This document shows positions 34,230-43,082 of a DNA stretch of 54,181 nucleotides, piece after piece (the stretch's first letter is position 1; each line of letters begins with the position of its first letter). Source of the stretch: Aquidulcibacter sp. Lineage in GTDB: Bacteria; Pseudomonadota; Alphaproteobacteria; Caulobacterales; Aquidulcibacteraceae. The DNA is taken from NCBI RefSeq assembly GCF_020253525.1, contig NZ_JADCBK010000048.1, positions 1 through 54,181 on the forward strand. Reading direction: 5' to 3'. The notes below the pieces were generated by a model. It ran no database searches and was not told the DNA's origin. It saw nothing but the letters and a program-made list of their open reading frames with translations. Both the position numbers and the translations under genes were made by a program.

Positions 34230-34883
34230 CTACAAAATCGACTGACCGGTCTTAGCCCAGTCCTTCATAAATGCTTCTAACCCGAGATCGGTTAAAACGT
34301 GCTTATAAAGCGCGTGGAAGACTGCAGGCGGCAAGGTTGCACAATCGGCACCCGCCAAGGCAGCATCTCGAACATGCATCGCTGTGCGCGCAGAGGCAGC
34401 TAGGATCTGCGTTTCAAAACCGTAATTGTCGTAGATAACCCGAATATCGCGGATGAGTTCCATCCCGTCCTGACCATTGTCATCGAGACGTCCGATAAAG
34501 GGCGAAATGTAGGTTGCGCCAGCCTTTGCAGCCAACAAGGCCTGCACAGCCGAGAAGCACAAAGTGACATTAACCGGCGTGCCCTCATCGACCAAAGTCT
34601 TGCAGACGCGCAAGCCAACAGGGGTCAAAGGCAGCTTAACCACGACATTTGGGGCGATCTTTGCCAAAAAGCGGCCCTCAGCCAGCAAGGTATCATAATC
34701 GCTTGCCACAGCTTCTGCGCTGATGGGGCCAGGAATCAATGCACAGATCTCTTCAATAGCATCGGCAATCTTGCGCCCGGACTTTGCGATCAGAGATGGA
34801 TTTGTCGTCACGCCGTCAACGAGGCCAGTTGCAGCCAGAATTTTCAGATCGGCGACTTCGGCAGTATCAATAAAAATCTTCAT
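34230..34883 (-). CDS. tal: Transaldolase, fructose-6-phosphate aldolase-like
   Basis: A 217-residue class I aldolase of the small transaldolase/FSA group, acting in the non-oxidative pentose phosphate pathway. [14 protein letters not shown] opens the barrel, [11 protein letters not shown] (26-36) binds substrate, and the Schiff-base lysine is in [11 protein letters not shown] (K83). The C-terminal [17 protein letters not shown] is complete. The ATG at 34883 gives the standard family length; a frame 20 codons longer is unlikely. Upstream genes are divergent (galU), so it may head the minus-strand operon that continues into manC 86 bases downstream. Transaldolase and fructose-6-phosphate aldolase activities cannot be separated by eye. 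Confidence 0.93.
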   Translation of the reverse strand: MKIFIDTAEVADLKILAATGLVDGVTTNPSLIAKSGRKIADAIEEICALIPGPISAEAVASDYDTLLAEGRFLAKIAPNVVVKLPLTPVGLRVCKTLVDEGTPVNVTLCFSAVQALLAAKAGATYISPFIGRLDDNGQDGMELIRDIRVIYDNYGFETQILAASARTAMHVRDAALAGADCATLPPAVFHALYKHVLTDLGLEAFMKDWAKTGQSIL

Positions 34884-35159
34884 GAGGGGTCCAGTCCATG
34901 GGTGTGACAGGCGAATGATCAGGAGCCCGCATAAAGCACGCAAGACATCGCCTCAAGGCCAGCGCCCAGTTTGCCGGTGTTTGGTCGGTTCAATCGCTGC
35001 GAAAACCGCAGTTTTTCAACCACTCATGGCACGATTTCTGCTACTTGCCGCACACTATGAGTCGACTGGCACTCCCAGATATCTGCAACAGCGGGTGGGC
35101 ACTAAAGACTTGACGGACTATAGAGCGCACAGATTTGCGCGGGCTCGAGGAAAATAGTC
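34884..35159. promoter_or_regulatory. Divergent intergenic region tal / galU
   Basis: A 276-base gap between divergent genes that should hold both promoters. A TTGACG hexamer at about 35110-35115 could be a -35 element for galU, but no good -10 box at 16-18 bases was found. Nothing else recognisable. Confidence 0.35.
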
Positions 35160-36035
35160 ATGAAGAAAATTCGTAAAGCCGTTTTGCCAGTGGCAGGGTT
35201 TGGAACACGTGTGCTGCCGGCAACCAAATCATTGCCGAAAGAAATGTTGCCCGTCTTTGATCGCCCCGCCGTCCATTGGGTTGTTGAAGAGGCGTTGGAA
35301 GCGGGAATTGAACATTTTGTCTTTGTGACTGGCCGCAATAAAAATGCGATCGAGGACTATTTTGACCGCGCTTATGAGCTGGAAGACTCCCTGCGTCGGG
35401 CCGGCAAGACTGTGCAATTGAAAATGCTTGAGGACATGCTGCCAGAGGCGGGGTCAAAAAGCTTTGTACGCCAACAATCACCGCTCGGCCTTGGACATGC
35501 GGTTTGGTGCGCCCGAGACATTATTGGTAACGAGCCTTTTGCTGTTTTGCTGCCGGACGTTTTGGTGCAGGCAAGCCCTTCATGCCTAGCCCAAATGATT
35601 GCGGGCTATGAGGAGGTTGGCGGCAACGTGATTGCCGTAGATCCTGTGCCAATGGATCAGGTTTCGAGCTATGGCGTGATTGCCCATGGTCCTAAAGTTG
35701 GCAAATCCATGCCGGTCACCGGCATGGTCGAGAAGCCAGCTAAAGAAGTTGCACCTTCAAATTTGCGGATTACGGGTCGCTATATTCTTCAGCCAGAAAT
35801 TTTCCATTATCTTGAAACCCAGGAACGTGGGGCAGGTGGCGAAATTCAATTGACCGACGCCATGCTGCGATTGATGGAAGTCCAAGCCTTCCATGCCGTT
35901 GAGTTTCAGGGACGCGACTTTGATTGCGGCTCTCGTATTGGCTATGCCGAAGCCTTTATCGGTTATGCGCTCAAGGATCCTGAACTTGGCCCAGACGTCC
36001 GGGCTATGATCGAAAAGCTGCTGGCGCGAGACTAA
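35160..36035 (+). CDS. galU: UTP-glucose-1-phosphate uridylyltransferase
   Basis: Forms UDP-glucose, the precursor for GalE and Ugd products. The 291-residue protein has the GalU signature PVAGFGTRVLPATKSLPKEM at about 10-29 followed by LPVFDRPAVHWVVEEAL. It also has LGHAVWCARDIIGNEPFAVLLPDV, VEKPAKEVAPSNLRITGRYIL and EIQLTDAML. GAGGA lies eight bases before the ATG. It starts a plus-strand group galU-ugd-glycosyltransferase. The two genes give a direct route from glucose 1-phosphate to UDP-glucuronate, which would feed uronate-containing glycans. Confidence 0.97.
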   Translation: MKKIRKAVLPVAGFGTRVLPATKSLPKEMLPVFDRPAVHWVVEEALEAGIEHFVFVTGRNKNAIEDYFDRAYELEDSLRRAGKTVQLKMLEDMLPEAGSKSFVRQQSPLGLGHAVWCARDIIGNEPFAVLLPDVLVQASPSCLAQMIAGYEEVGGNVIAVDPVPMDQVSSYGVIAHGPKVGKSMPVTGMVEKPAKEVAPSNLRITGRYILQPEIFHYLETQERGAGGEIQLTDAMLRLMEVQAFHAVEFQGRDFDCGSRIGYAEAFIGYALKDPELGPDVRAMIEKLLARD

Positions 36036-36191
36036 AGACTGGAAAGTTCAGCGGTTTGACCTGCGCATTTACAGCAATAGACTTATTTTCTTCAAACCTA
36101 TCGCCTAAAGAAGCAGGTTAAGAGCAGATTAATTTGGGCTATATGATCGGCCCTGCATCACATGAAATCGATATAGATAAGGGTTCGAAAC

Positions 36192-37496
36192 ATGCGCGTT
36201 ACAATGGTTGGCACAGGTTATGTTGGTTTGGTTTCAGGTGCCTGCTTCGCCGATTTCGGGCATCAGGTTATTTGCGTCGATAAGGATGCAGGCAAGATTG
36301 ACCGTTTGCACCAAGGGATTATGCCAATCTTCGAGCCCGGACTTGAAGACTTAGTCGCATCTAACGTGAAGGCTGGTCGACTATCCTTCACAACCGATCT
36401 AAGCGAGGCCGTAAAGGATGCCGACACCGTGTTCATCGCGGTCGGAACGCCATCGCGGCGCGGCGACGGCCATGCGGACTTGTCTTATGTGGAGCAGGCC
36501 GCGCGCGAAATTGCCGAGCATATGCAAGGCTATACGGTCGTCGTGAACAAATCGACCGTCCCGGTTGGGACAGGTGACCTCGTTCAATCAATCATGACGG
36601 AAGTTAACCCAAAAGGGGACTTCTCCGTGGTTTCCAATCCTGAGTTCCTGCGCGAAGGGGCTGCAATTGGCGACTTCAAGCGACCAGACCGCGTCGTCGT
36701 GGGGACCGAGGATGAGCGCGCACGCCAAGTCATGCGCGAGCTTTATCGGCCCTTGTTTTTGAATGAAACGCCGATCCTGTTTACAGATCGACGGACCAGC
36801 GAATTGATCAAATATGCCGCCAATGCATTCTTGGCCGTCAAGATCGCTTATATCAACGAAATGGCTGACCTGTGCGAACAGGTAGGTGCCAATGTCCAAG
36901 AAGTTGCGCGCGGGATTGGCCTCGACAACCGAATTGGCAAAAAGTTTCTGAATGCTGGGCCCGGTTATGGTGGATCCTGCTTCCCGAAAGACACCCTGGC
37001 GCTGATGCGCACGGCTCAAGAAGCCCACGCCCCGGTGACGATTGTGGAGGCAACCGTTGCTTCCAATACCAACCGAAAGAAGCGTATGGCTGGCAAGGTA
37101 ATTGAAGCATGCGGCGGGGATGTGAATGGCAAGACCATTGGCATTTTGGGCCTGACCTTCAAGCCAAACACAGACGACATGCGCGATTCGCCAAGCTTGG
37201 ACATCGTGCCTGCTCTGCTGGCAGCGGGCGCAAAGATCAAAGCCTATGATCCCGAAGGCATGGAAGAAGCCAAAAAAGAGCTCTCTGGCATTGAGATGGT
37301 AGACGGCCCTTATGCGGTTGCTGACCATGCAGATGCGATCGTTATCCTAACCGAATGGGACCAATTCCGTGCCCTCGATTTTGAGCGGATTGCGACGCAG
37401 ATGACAAAGCCTGTCATGGTGGATTTGCGGAACATTTATAATCCAGACGATCTGCGCAAGGACGGGTTCACCTATGTGAGCATTGGTCGAAAGTAA
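36192..37496 (+). CDS. ugd: UDP-glucose 6-dehydrogenase
   Basis: Oxidises UDP-glucose to UDP-glucuronate with two NAD. The 434-residue protein has the N-terminal Rossmann motif GTGYVGLVSGACFADFGH (7-24), the helix ELIKYAANAFLAVKIAYINE (204-223) with the conserved lysine K207, the catalytic cysteine in GPGYGGSCFPKDTLAL (C263), and the C-terminal GLTFKPNTDDMRDSPS. AAGGG stands before the ATG. It is a normal, complete enzyme. The group also includes UDP-GlcNAc 6-dehydrogenases (WbpA-like), but overall pattern and the galU neighbour favour UDP-glucose. Confidence 0.96.
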   Translation: MRVTMVGTGYVGLVSGACFADFGHQVICVDKDAGKIDRLHQGIMPIFEPGLEDLVASNVKAGRLSFTTDLSEAVKDADTVFIAVGTPSRRGDGHADLSYVEQAAREIAEHMQGYTVVVNKSTVPVGTGDLVQSIMTEVNPKGDFSVVSNPEFLREGAAIGDFKRPDRVVVGTEDERARQVMRELYRPLFLNETPILFTDRRTSELIKYAANAFLAVKIAYINEMADLCEQVGANVQEVARGIGLDNRIGKKFLNAGPGYGGSCFPKDTLALMRTAQEAHAPVTIVEATVASNTNRKKRMAGKVIEACGGDVNGKTIGILGLTFKPNTDDMRDSPSLDIVPALLAAGAKIKAYDPEGMEEAKKELSGIEMVDGPYAVADHADAIVILTEWDQFRALDFERIATQMTKPVMVDLRNIYNPDDLRKDGFTYVSIGRK

Positions 37497-37580
37497 GGCT
37501 CTTGATTTTGGCCATACAGAAGGGCATTACCGCTTCACAACCAAAGATGACGGTTCAGGAGGTAATCTGCGGAGACCACG

Positions 37581-38855
37581 ATGGGATTCATAGAAGATTG
37601 TCGGAGATTATGGCGTAAGCTGCCGCTTCCGACACGCCTAATGATCGGTAAGCGGATCCGCTTTTTGACTGAGCCGATGCTGGCTGCAAGTATCCCGGCA
37701 GCGGGAACTTTTCCAGATAATCCAATTCATTCTGTCACCATTGTGGGTTCGTTTTCCTCTCCGATCGGACATGGGGTGGCTGCCAAGCTGCTCGATTATG
37801 AACTGCGCTCTCGCGGCATCATTGTGCGTCGAGTTGATGCGTCTGAATGGATTGGGGCACCGATCGATCCAAAGCTTGCGATCCGATCCGAAGAGCCGGC
37901 ACCAGATGATGTTTTGATTGTCGCCTTGAATCCCGACGTTGCCATTCACGCCCTTGCCAAAATGGGCAAAGAAAAGCTGCGCAATCGAAAGATAATTGGC
38001 TATTGGGTCTGGGAACTGGAAGTCGTGCCCGCTTTTTGGAAGTTGGCTGGGCGTTTTGCGCACGAAATCTGGACCCCCAGCACCTTCTCAGCCAACGCAC
38101 TTAAAAAGCTGTTTGATGTTCCGGTTCATGTCGTTCCCCATCCGGTCGCGCTCTTGCCGCCGCCAGAGGTGACGGCAGAGCGCCGCGCTCGGAGTCGTGA
38201 AGCGCTTGGCATTTCTGACTCTGCCTTTGTTGCCATTCAAAGCTTTTCACTTGCCTCTAGCCTGACCCGCAAAAATGCTATTGGGGCCATTTCCGCATTT
38301 GTGGCCGCTTTTCATGATCAACCCGATGCTCGGTTAATCCTGCGTCATTTGTCTGGTGATCGGTTTCCAGACTCGCTGCATCGCCTGCGAGAAGCTGCCC
38401 AAGTTGCAGGTCCGCAAATCATCCTGCGCCCTGCAGGTGATGGCCTGGAAGATTTGCACGATTTATATGCTGCCTGCGATGTCTATATCTCTTTGCATCG
38501 CACCGAAGGGTTCGGGCTGAATCTCGCCGAAATCATGTTAGCAGGACGCCCCCTGATTGCGACTAAGTGGTCGGGAAACTTAGACTTTATGGACAATAAA
38601 TGCGTGGCTTTGGTCAATGCTGACCTTGTGGCACTTGATGATCCTGACATGGTCTATACTCAAAAGGCAGCAAGATGGGCCGAGCCCCGCATGGATGAGG
38701 CCATCCGCTGGCTTCAAACCTTGGCTCGCAATCCTGGTCAACGCCTTGAGCTGGCGGAAGCGGGTAAGGCGAAAGCCATGGCGGTCCTTAGCGGGCGGGC
38801 AATAGAAGCCCTCCATGGCAAGAATCGCACCGACACGGATTCGGCTAAAAGCTAG
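37581..38855 (+). CDS. Family 4-like glycosyltransferase
   Basis: A 424-residue GT-B glycosyltransferase. The N-terminal half (about 50-180) is an acceptor domain with VTIVGSFSSPIGHGVAAKLL and IGYWVWELEVVPAFW. The C-terminal donor domain begins near FVAIQSFSLASSLTRKN (about 211-227) and carries the retaining EX7E-type motif in HRTEGFGLNLAEIMLAG followed by RPLIATKWSGNLDFM. GGAG lies seven bases before the ATG. Downstream of galU-ugd it may transfer glucose or glucuronate, but this is only context. It is convergent with the CapD-type gene, ending 11 bases from it. Confidence 0.87.
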   Translation: MGFIEDCRRLWRKLPLPTRLMIGKRIRFLTEPMLAASIPAAGTFPDNPIHSVTIVGSFSSPIGHGVAAKLLDYELRSRGIIVRRVDASEWIGAPIDPKLAIRSEEPAPDDVLIVALNPDVAIHALAKMGKEKLRNRKIIGYWVWELEVVPAFWKLAGRFAHEIWTPSTFSANALKKLFDVPVHVVPHPVALLPPPEVTAERRARSREALGISDSAFVAIQSFSLASSLTRKNAIGAISAFVAAFHDQPDARLILRHLSGDRFPDSLHRLREAAQVAGPQIILRPAGDGLEDLHDLYAACDVYISLHRTEGFGLNLAEIMLAGRPLIATKWSGNLDFMDNKCVALVNADLVALDDPDMVYTQKAARWAEPRMDEAIRWLQTLARNPGQRLELAEAGKAKAMAVLSGRAIEALHGKNRTDTDSAKS

Positions 38856-38866
38856 TTTCGGTGGGC

Positions 38867-40762
38867 CTATTCGATGTTTCGCAGATCAACGCTCTTAATC
38901 ATGGCTTGATCGCCTCGCCGTTTAAAGTCTGGCAAAATGCGTTGTAACCACATCAAGGCAGCCGTTTCCTTATCCTTTCGGGCGGCATCCAAAACATGAT
39001 CGATCAGCGTACGCAGGTTTTCGGGTGGCTCCATAGGATCGCTGGCGACAAGCACCCCGTCTACAGCTGTGTTTTCAACACGCTCAAACGAGTGGAACAA
39101 TTCTTCATGTAAACGTTCGCCGGGCCGCAAGCCTGTTTCCACAATTGCGATATCGCGCCAGGGCTCTTTTCCCTTCATCCGGATCATCGCCTCAGCGAGT
39201 TCCATAATCCGTACAGGTTCGCCCATGTCGAGCACAAACTGACCGCCGGACATGGTGCCACCCTTTTCAGCCCCAATGGCGGCCGCCTGCAGCACGAGGG
39301 AGCTGGCTTCCTCGACCGTCATGAACCAACGCGTCATCTCTGAATGGGTAATGGTGACAGGCCCGCCTCGGGCAATCTGGCGCTCAAACACCGGCATAAC
39401 CGAACCGCTTGACCCCAGAACGTTACCAAAGCGAACCGAGTGGAAGGCCCCTTTGGCTCGGCGCGAGCAATCGCGCACATAAAGCTCGGCAACACGTTTC
39501 GCCGCGCCCATAACATTAACGGGATTGACCGCCTTGTCGGTGGAAATGAAGACAAAGGATTCAACATCCACTGCCATAGCGGCATCAGCGACCACACATG
39601 TGCCGCCGAGATTAACTTCAAGGGCCTCGCAGAAATGGCCTTCCATCATCGGCACATGTTTGTTTGCCGCAGCATGAACGACCACATGGGGACGATATTT
39701 TTCAAAGATCGCATTGATGCGTTGCGCATCGCGAATGTCACAGAGACGTGCGACAATATCGATACTGGGGTGGGTGGCACGGATTTCTGACGAGATCTGG
39801 AAGAGATTATTCTCAGACGAGTCAACCAAAACGATCCTGCTGGGGGACAGCTCCGCGATTTGCTTGACGATTTCGCTGCCAATGGTCCCGCCTGCGCCGG
39901 TCACCAAAATCTGCTTAAATCGGACAAGACCACGAGGACCGCGTAAATCGAGTTCGCGGCGTGTGCGTCCAAGAACATCGGCGGGATGCACCGCACCCAG
40001 AGTGGCACCTGCCCCTTCGGGAATTCGCATCAGGGCAACACCCTTTCGGGCAGCAACTTGCAAGGCGACTTGGGCAGCTCTGCGGGCGGGGTCACGACCA
40101 ATGAGCGCAATCCGGACTTCAGAGTTGCGCGACAGCGCATCGGTGACCAGTGGCTCTAAGGTTTCGAGGCCGCCAAACACGCGTGCACCGGCAAAAATCT
40201 TACCGACTTGGGTGCCCATGGTTGAAACAATGGCAATTGGGCGGATCGGCAGCGGCCCCGTCAAGCGAGCGGCGTGAATTGCTTGCGTGATTGCATCGGT
40301 CGGCCCCACCAAAATCGTCGCAGGTGCATTTGGTGCGATGGTGCGGAAAAGGGCACGAAGACCACCCCCCGAAAGCACCCGGGCAAAGCCGCGCGCTGCA
40401 GCCATCAGAACAAGAGAAACCAATGCGGCGAGAGCCGGTGAAATGCGCGGCACGGTGACCGAGGGATCGACAAAGAATAGAACCGCAACCGTCCCGATAC
40501 CCGCAGCGGCAATCGCTTGACTTAAGCGAACCAAGTCGTCGGCTGAAGTCCAGCGCCACACCAATTGATTAAGCCGAAAGGCGACCAAGGCGACCGCGAT
40601 CGAAATGCCATAACAAACCAAGGCAATGATCGTACCTTCGACCGACGCAGGCTCAAGACCAATTCCGTAGGCAAGATAGAGGGCAAGCCAGAAGCTCAAT
40701 ATCGCCAAGGCGATATCAATTAAGTAGCCTGTCGAAAAGATTTTGAGTTTATGGCGGTTCAA
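38867..40762 (-). CDS. CapD/FlaA1-type membrane NDP-sugar 4,6-dehydratase
   Basis: A 631-residue polytopic protein of the WbpM/PglF/CapD group that dehydrates UDP-GlcNAc as the first step to diamino or amino-deoxy sugars. Four hydrophobic segments occupy about residues 10-125. A CoA-binding-like linker domain follows. The SDR domain starts at ILVTGAGGTIGSEIVKQ (about 285-301). The catalytic region reads ISTDKAVNPVNVMGAAKR, with methionine in place of the classical tyrosine, as is usual for this family. It starts with TTG: GAGGA lies six bases upstream, and the TTG overlaps the TGA of the heparinase-like gene as TTGA. A start nine codons earlier is also open but less supported. Confidence 0.92.
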   Translation of the reverse strand: MNRHKLKIFSTGYLIDIALAILSFWLALYLAYGIGLEPASVEGTIIALVCYGISIAVALVAFRLNQLVWRWTSADDLVRLSQAIAAAGIGTVAVLFFVDPSVTVPRISPALAALVSLVLMAAARGFARVLSGGGLRALFRTIAPNAPATILVGPTDAITQAIHAARLTGPLPIRPIAIVSTMGTQVGKIFAGARVFGGLETLEPLVTDALSRNSEVRIALIGRDPARRAAQVALQVAARKGVALMRIPEGAGATLGAVHPADVLGRTRRELDLRGPRGLVRFKQILVTGAGGTIGSEIVKQIAELSPSRIVLVDSSENNLFQISSEIRATHPSIDIVARLCDIRDAQRINAIFEKYRPHVVVHAAANKHVPMMEGHFCEALEVNLGGTCVVADAAMAVDVESFVFISTDKAVNPVNVMGAAKRVAELYVRDCSRRAKGAFHSVRFGNVLGSSGSVMPVFERQIARGGPVTITHSEMTRWFMTVEEASSLVLQAAAIGAEKGGTMSGGQFVLDMGEPVRIMELAEAMIRMKGKEPWRDIAIVETGLRPGERLHEELFHSFERVENTAVDGVLVASDPMEPPENLRTLIDHVLDAARKDKETAALMWLQRILPDFKRRGDQAMIKSVDLRNIE

Positions 40763-42342
40763 ATCAAATCCTCGACCTGCAAGTCCCAACGAATAATAAT
40801 GTCTTTGGCCAGATTGGCGCCTCGTACCCTACAAAGCAGCTGATGGCGGCGATTTTGTGACAATCCAGCAGAATTGTCGATGTTAACTTCATTTACCTCG
40901 GTATCCAAGCCTTGACAGCGGAACCGCCACGCGCGGTTTGCAGGTGTGCGGATCAAAATGCTCTCGCCATCGCGACTGGGCACAGCTCGACACCCCTCAC
41001 CCAAATCGAACATCAGCGTACGTATCCGCACGCGAGATCCATTGGCACCCGCAAACATCGCGTCTTCACCCTGAACATGACGACCATCGTCGCTGATCGT
41101 CATGGTACGGACGCAACTATGGCGTTGGCCTTCAACCTCAAAGCTCGCCTTGGCCTCCAGCAAAGCAGATCCATCTTCGTCGCGTCGTCGGATTTGCGGG
41201 TCGATGAGGTCTACGGATCGATCAAACTGCAGTGCCGACAAACCCGAAGGGCCATTGGATAGGAGTGCCAAACCGTGGGCTTCAAATTCAACTATAGGTC
41301 CAACTTCAGAGACACCCATGGGGGTGCGTAACCACAGGCGCGTGGAACCCGCCTCAATCAAGCCAATATGTCCAGTTTTGAGCACGGATGACCGCCGCCA
41401 GCGCCCCGGGCCCAATACGGACTCAACCAAGCCGCCATACCCGCGCTGCTTATTGAACGTCACAAGTGAGCCGTCTGCACGCTGCAGACTAGCCAGGGCT
41501 TGCCGCACGCGTTGCGCGATTGGCTCAGCTTCCACAACCCGTGTGAGCATTGCAAGATCGGCAGCGGCAGACAAGGTTCCCAACGGCGACCCATCTGCAA
41601 ACATGCCATCTGGTGCGATCAATTCCTCGGCATGATCTAGCGCTTCTGAGACTGTGGTTTGTCGCAAAAGCGCAGGTGCACTGCCGCTAACGCCAAGAAT
41701 GGCTGCGGCTCGCGTCCATTTAGCGCGGCGGCTCATGGGTTCCCACCCGCCAGCCAGATTGGCAAGGAAACCGCGGTCGGGCTCAATCAAAGAAGCAATA
41801 TCTGCCAAAAGCCCGTGCCAAATTCTCCCTTGCAGCGAGGACGAAAAAGAAGGCAACAAGGGCAAGAGATGGGCCAGCCAATTTATCACCCGACGGCCGC
41901 GCCAAATCAGGACATCGCTACGACTTGGGGCACTGCCTGCCGCCTTCCAGATCGCCAAACCAGTTTGAGGCTCTTGTGCCCGACGTTGGAACCACTGATC
42001 CAGCCAAAGCTCTAGAATGGGAACCAAGTCCCCGTAGGAGGGCGACAAATCGCGCAAAAACTCAAAGGAAACTGCCCAACTTTGAGTCATGGCCTCCGGA
42101 ATCGAGAATGGTCCAAGAAAAGGATCAAAACTGCCGAGGCCTGTGCGGCTGGGAGTTCGGCCCTGCAAGAGTTCAAGGCCTTCTTCGTGAACAGAGGGAC
42201 GGAAGTCTGGCAAGGGGTGCCATTGCCGTGAAACAAGCGTGCCGTCCTCACGAAATACGTCGGTTTCAAAGAGGCCGCGCATGTGTTGCCCGAGACGCGC
42301 TGTCATACCCGCCCCTGACTGATGCTTGGCTTGAACTGGCAT
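40759..42342 (-). CDS. Heparinase II/III-family protein
   Basis: A 527-residue protein matching the heparinase II/III-like proteins that alphaproteobacteria carry between rsmB/rpe and other housekeeping genes. The N-terminal helical part has FEFLRDLSPSYGDLVPILELWLDQW and the RGRRVINWLAHL stretch. The middle has LIAPDGMFADGSP and GGLVESVLGPGRWRRSSVLKTG, split here by low-similarity loops. The C-terminal beta part includes GHIGLIEAGSTRLWL and ALQFDRSVDLIDPQ. No signal peptide is evident, which is odd for a polysaccharide lyase, so substrate and location are unclear. AGAGG lies before the ATG. The gene end overlaps the start of the CapD-type gene. Confidence 0.85.
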   Translation of the reverse strand: MPVQAKHQSGAGMTARLGQHMRGLFETDVFREDGTLVSRQWHPLPDFRPSVHEEGLELLQGRTPSRTGLGSFDPFLGPFSIPEAMTQSWAVSFEFLRDLSPSYGDLVPILELWLDQWFQRRAQEPQTGLAIWKAAGSAPSRSDVLIWRGRRVINWLAHLLPLLPSFSSSLQGRIWHGLLADIASLIEPDRGFLANLAGGWEPMSRRAKWTRAAAILGVSGSAPALLRQTTVSEALDHAEELIAPDGMFADGSPLGTLSAAADLAMLTRVVEAEPIAQRVRQALASLQRADGSLVTFNKQRGYGGLVESVLGPGRWRRSSVLKTGHIGLIEAGSTRLWLRTPMGVSEVGPIVEFEAHGLALLSNGPSGLSALQFDRSVDLIDPQIRRRDEDGSALLEAKASFEVEGQRHSCVRTMTISDDGRHVQGEDAMFAGANGSRVRIRTLMFDLGEGCRAVPSRDGESILIRTPANRAWRFRCQGLDTEVNEVNIDNSAGLSQNRRHQLLCRVRGANLAKDIIIRWDLQVEDLI

Positions 42343-42351
42343 ATCTAACCT

Positions 42352-43017
42352 CTAGCCTGCGGCCGCTTTTAGGGCTGCAATATTGGCTTGATAATGTTCA
42401 GGGCCACCTTTGAAGACGGCCGTCCCGGCCACCAACGTATCTGCCCCGGCATTGTAGCAATCCCGGGCCGTCTCAGGGTTCACCCCGCCATCGACCTCCA
42501 ACAGAATTTCCCTGCCGGTGCGATCAATCATCTTCCGCAAGGTTTCAATCTTGCCCAATTGACTGGGCAGAAATGCTTGGCCGCCAAAGCCGGGATTGAT
42601 ACTCATCACCAAAATCAAGTCGACCATATCCATGACATGGTCCAAGACAGATTCATGCGTGGAGGGATTTAAAACGACACCAGCCTTCTTACCCAGATTA
42701 CGAATAGTCTGGAGACTGCGGTGCAAATGCGGACCGGCTTCTGGATGGATCGAGATAATATCAGCCCCTGCCTCGGCAAAGGCCTGCAAATAGGGATCAG
42801 CCGGAGCGATCATTAAATGGACATCAAACGGCCGATCCGAGTGTGGACGCAAAGCCTTCACCACTTGGGGGCCGATTGTAATGTTGGGTACAAAGTGCCC
42901 GTCCATCACATCAATATGGATAAGATCGGCACCCGCATGTGTTATTGCGGCAACTTCGGCGCCGAGTCTGGCAAAGTCCGCAGATAGAATGGACGGGCTG
43001 ATGAGTAGCTTTGACAT
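42352..43017 (-). CDS. rpe: Ribulose-phosphate 3-epimerase
   Basis: Interconverts ribulose 5-phosphate and xylulose 5-phosphate in the pentose phosphate pathway. The 221-residue TIM barrel carries [17 protein letters not shown] (6-22), the metal-binding [17 protein letters not shown] (34-50), VHLMIADP-like [22 protein letters not shown] and the phosphate-binding [10 protein letters not shown]. All metal ligands appear present. It is nine bases upstream of the heparinase-like gene and 65 bases downstream of rsmB on the same strand, probably one operon. Confidence 0.97.
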   Translation of the reverse strand: MSKLLISPSILSADFARLGAEVAAITHAGADLIHIDVMDGHFVPNITIGPQVVKALRPHSDRPFDVHLMIAPADPYLQAFAEAGADIISIHPEAGPHLHRSLQTIRNLGKKAGVVLNPSTHESVLDHVMDMVDLILVMSINPGFGGQAFLPSQLGKIETLRKMIDRTGREILLEVDGGVNPETARDCYNAGADTLVAGTAVFKGGPEHYQANIAALKAAAG

Positions 43018-43082
43018 CGCTTAGTCATGCTCTGTTTCGGGGGGCTGCTGCAAGATGGCAATTTGGCCCGTGGGCCGGCGAC

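Noticed and set aside
36588-37328. Minus-strand frame of 246 codons
   Set aside because: Antisense to ugd, which is complete; no motif supports a second gene.
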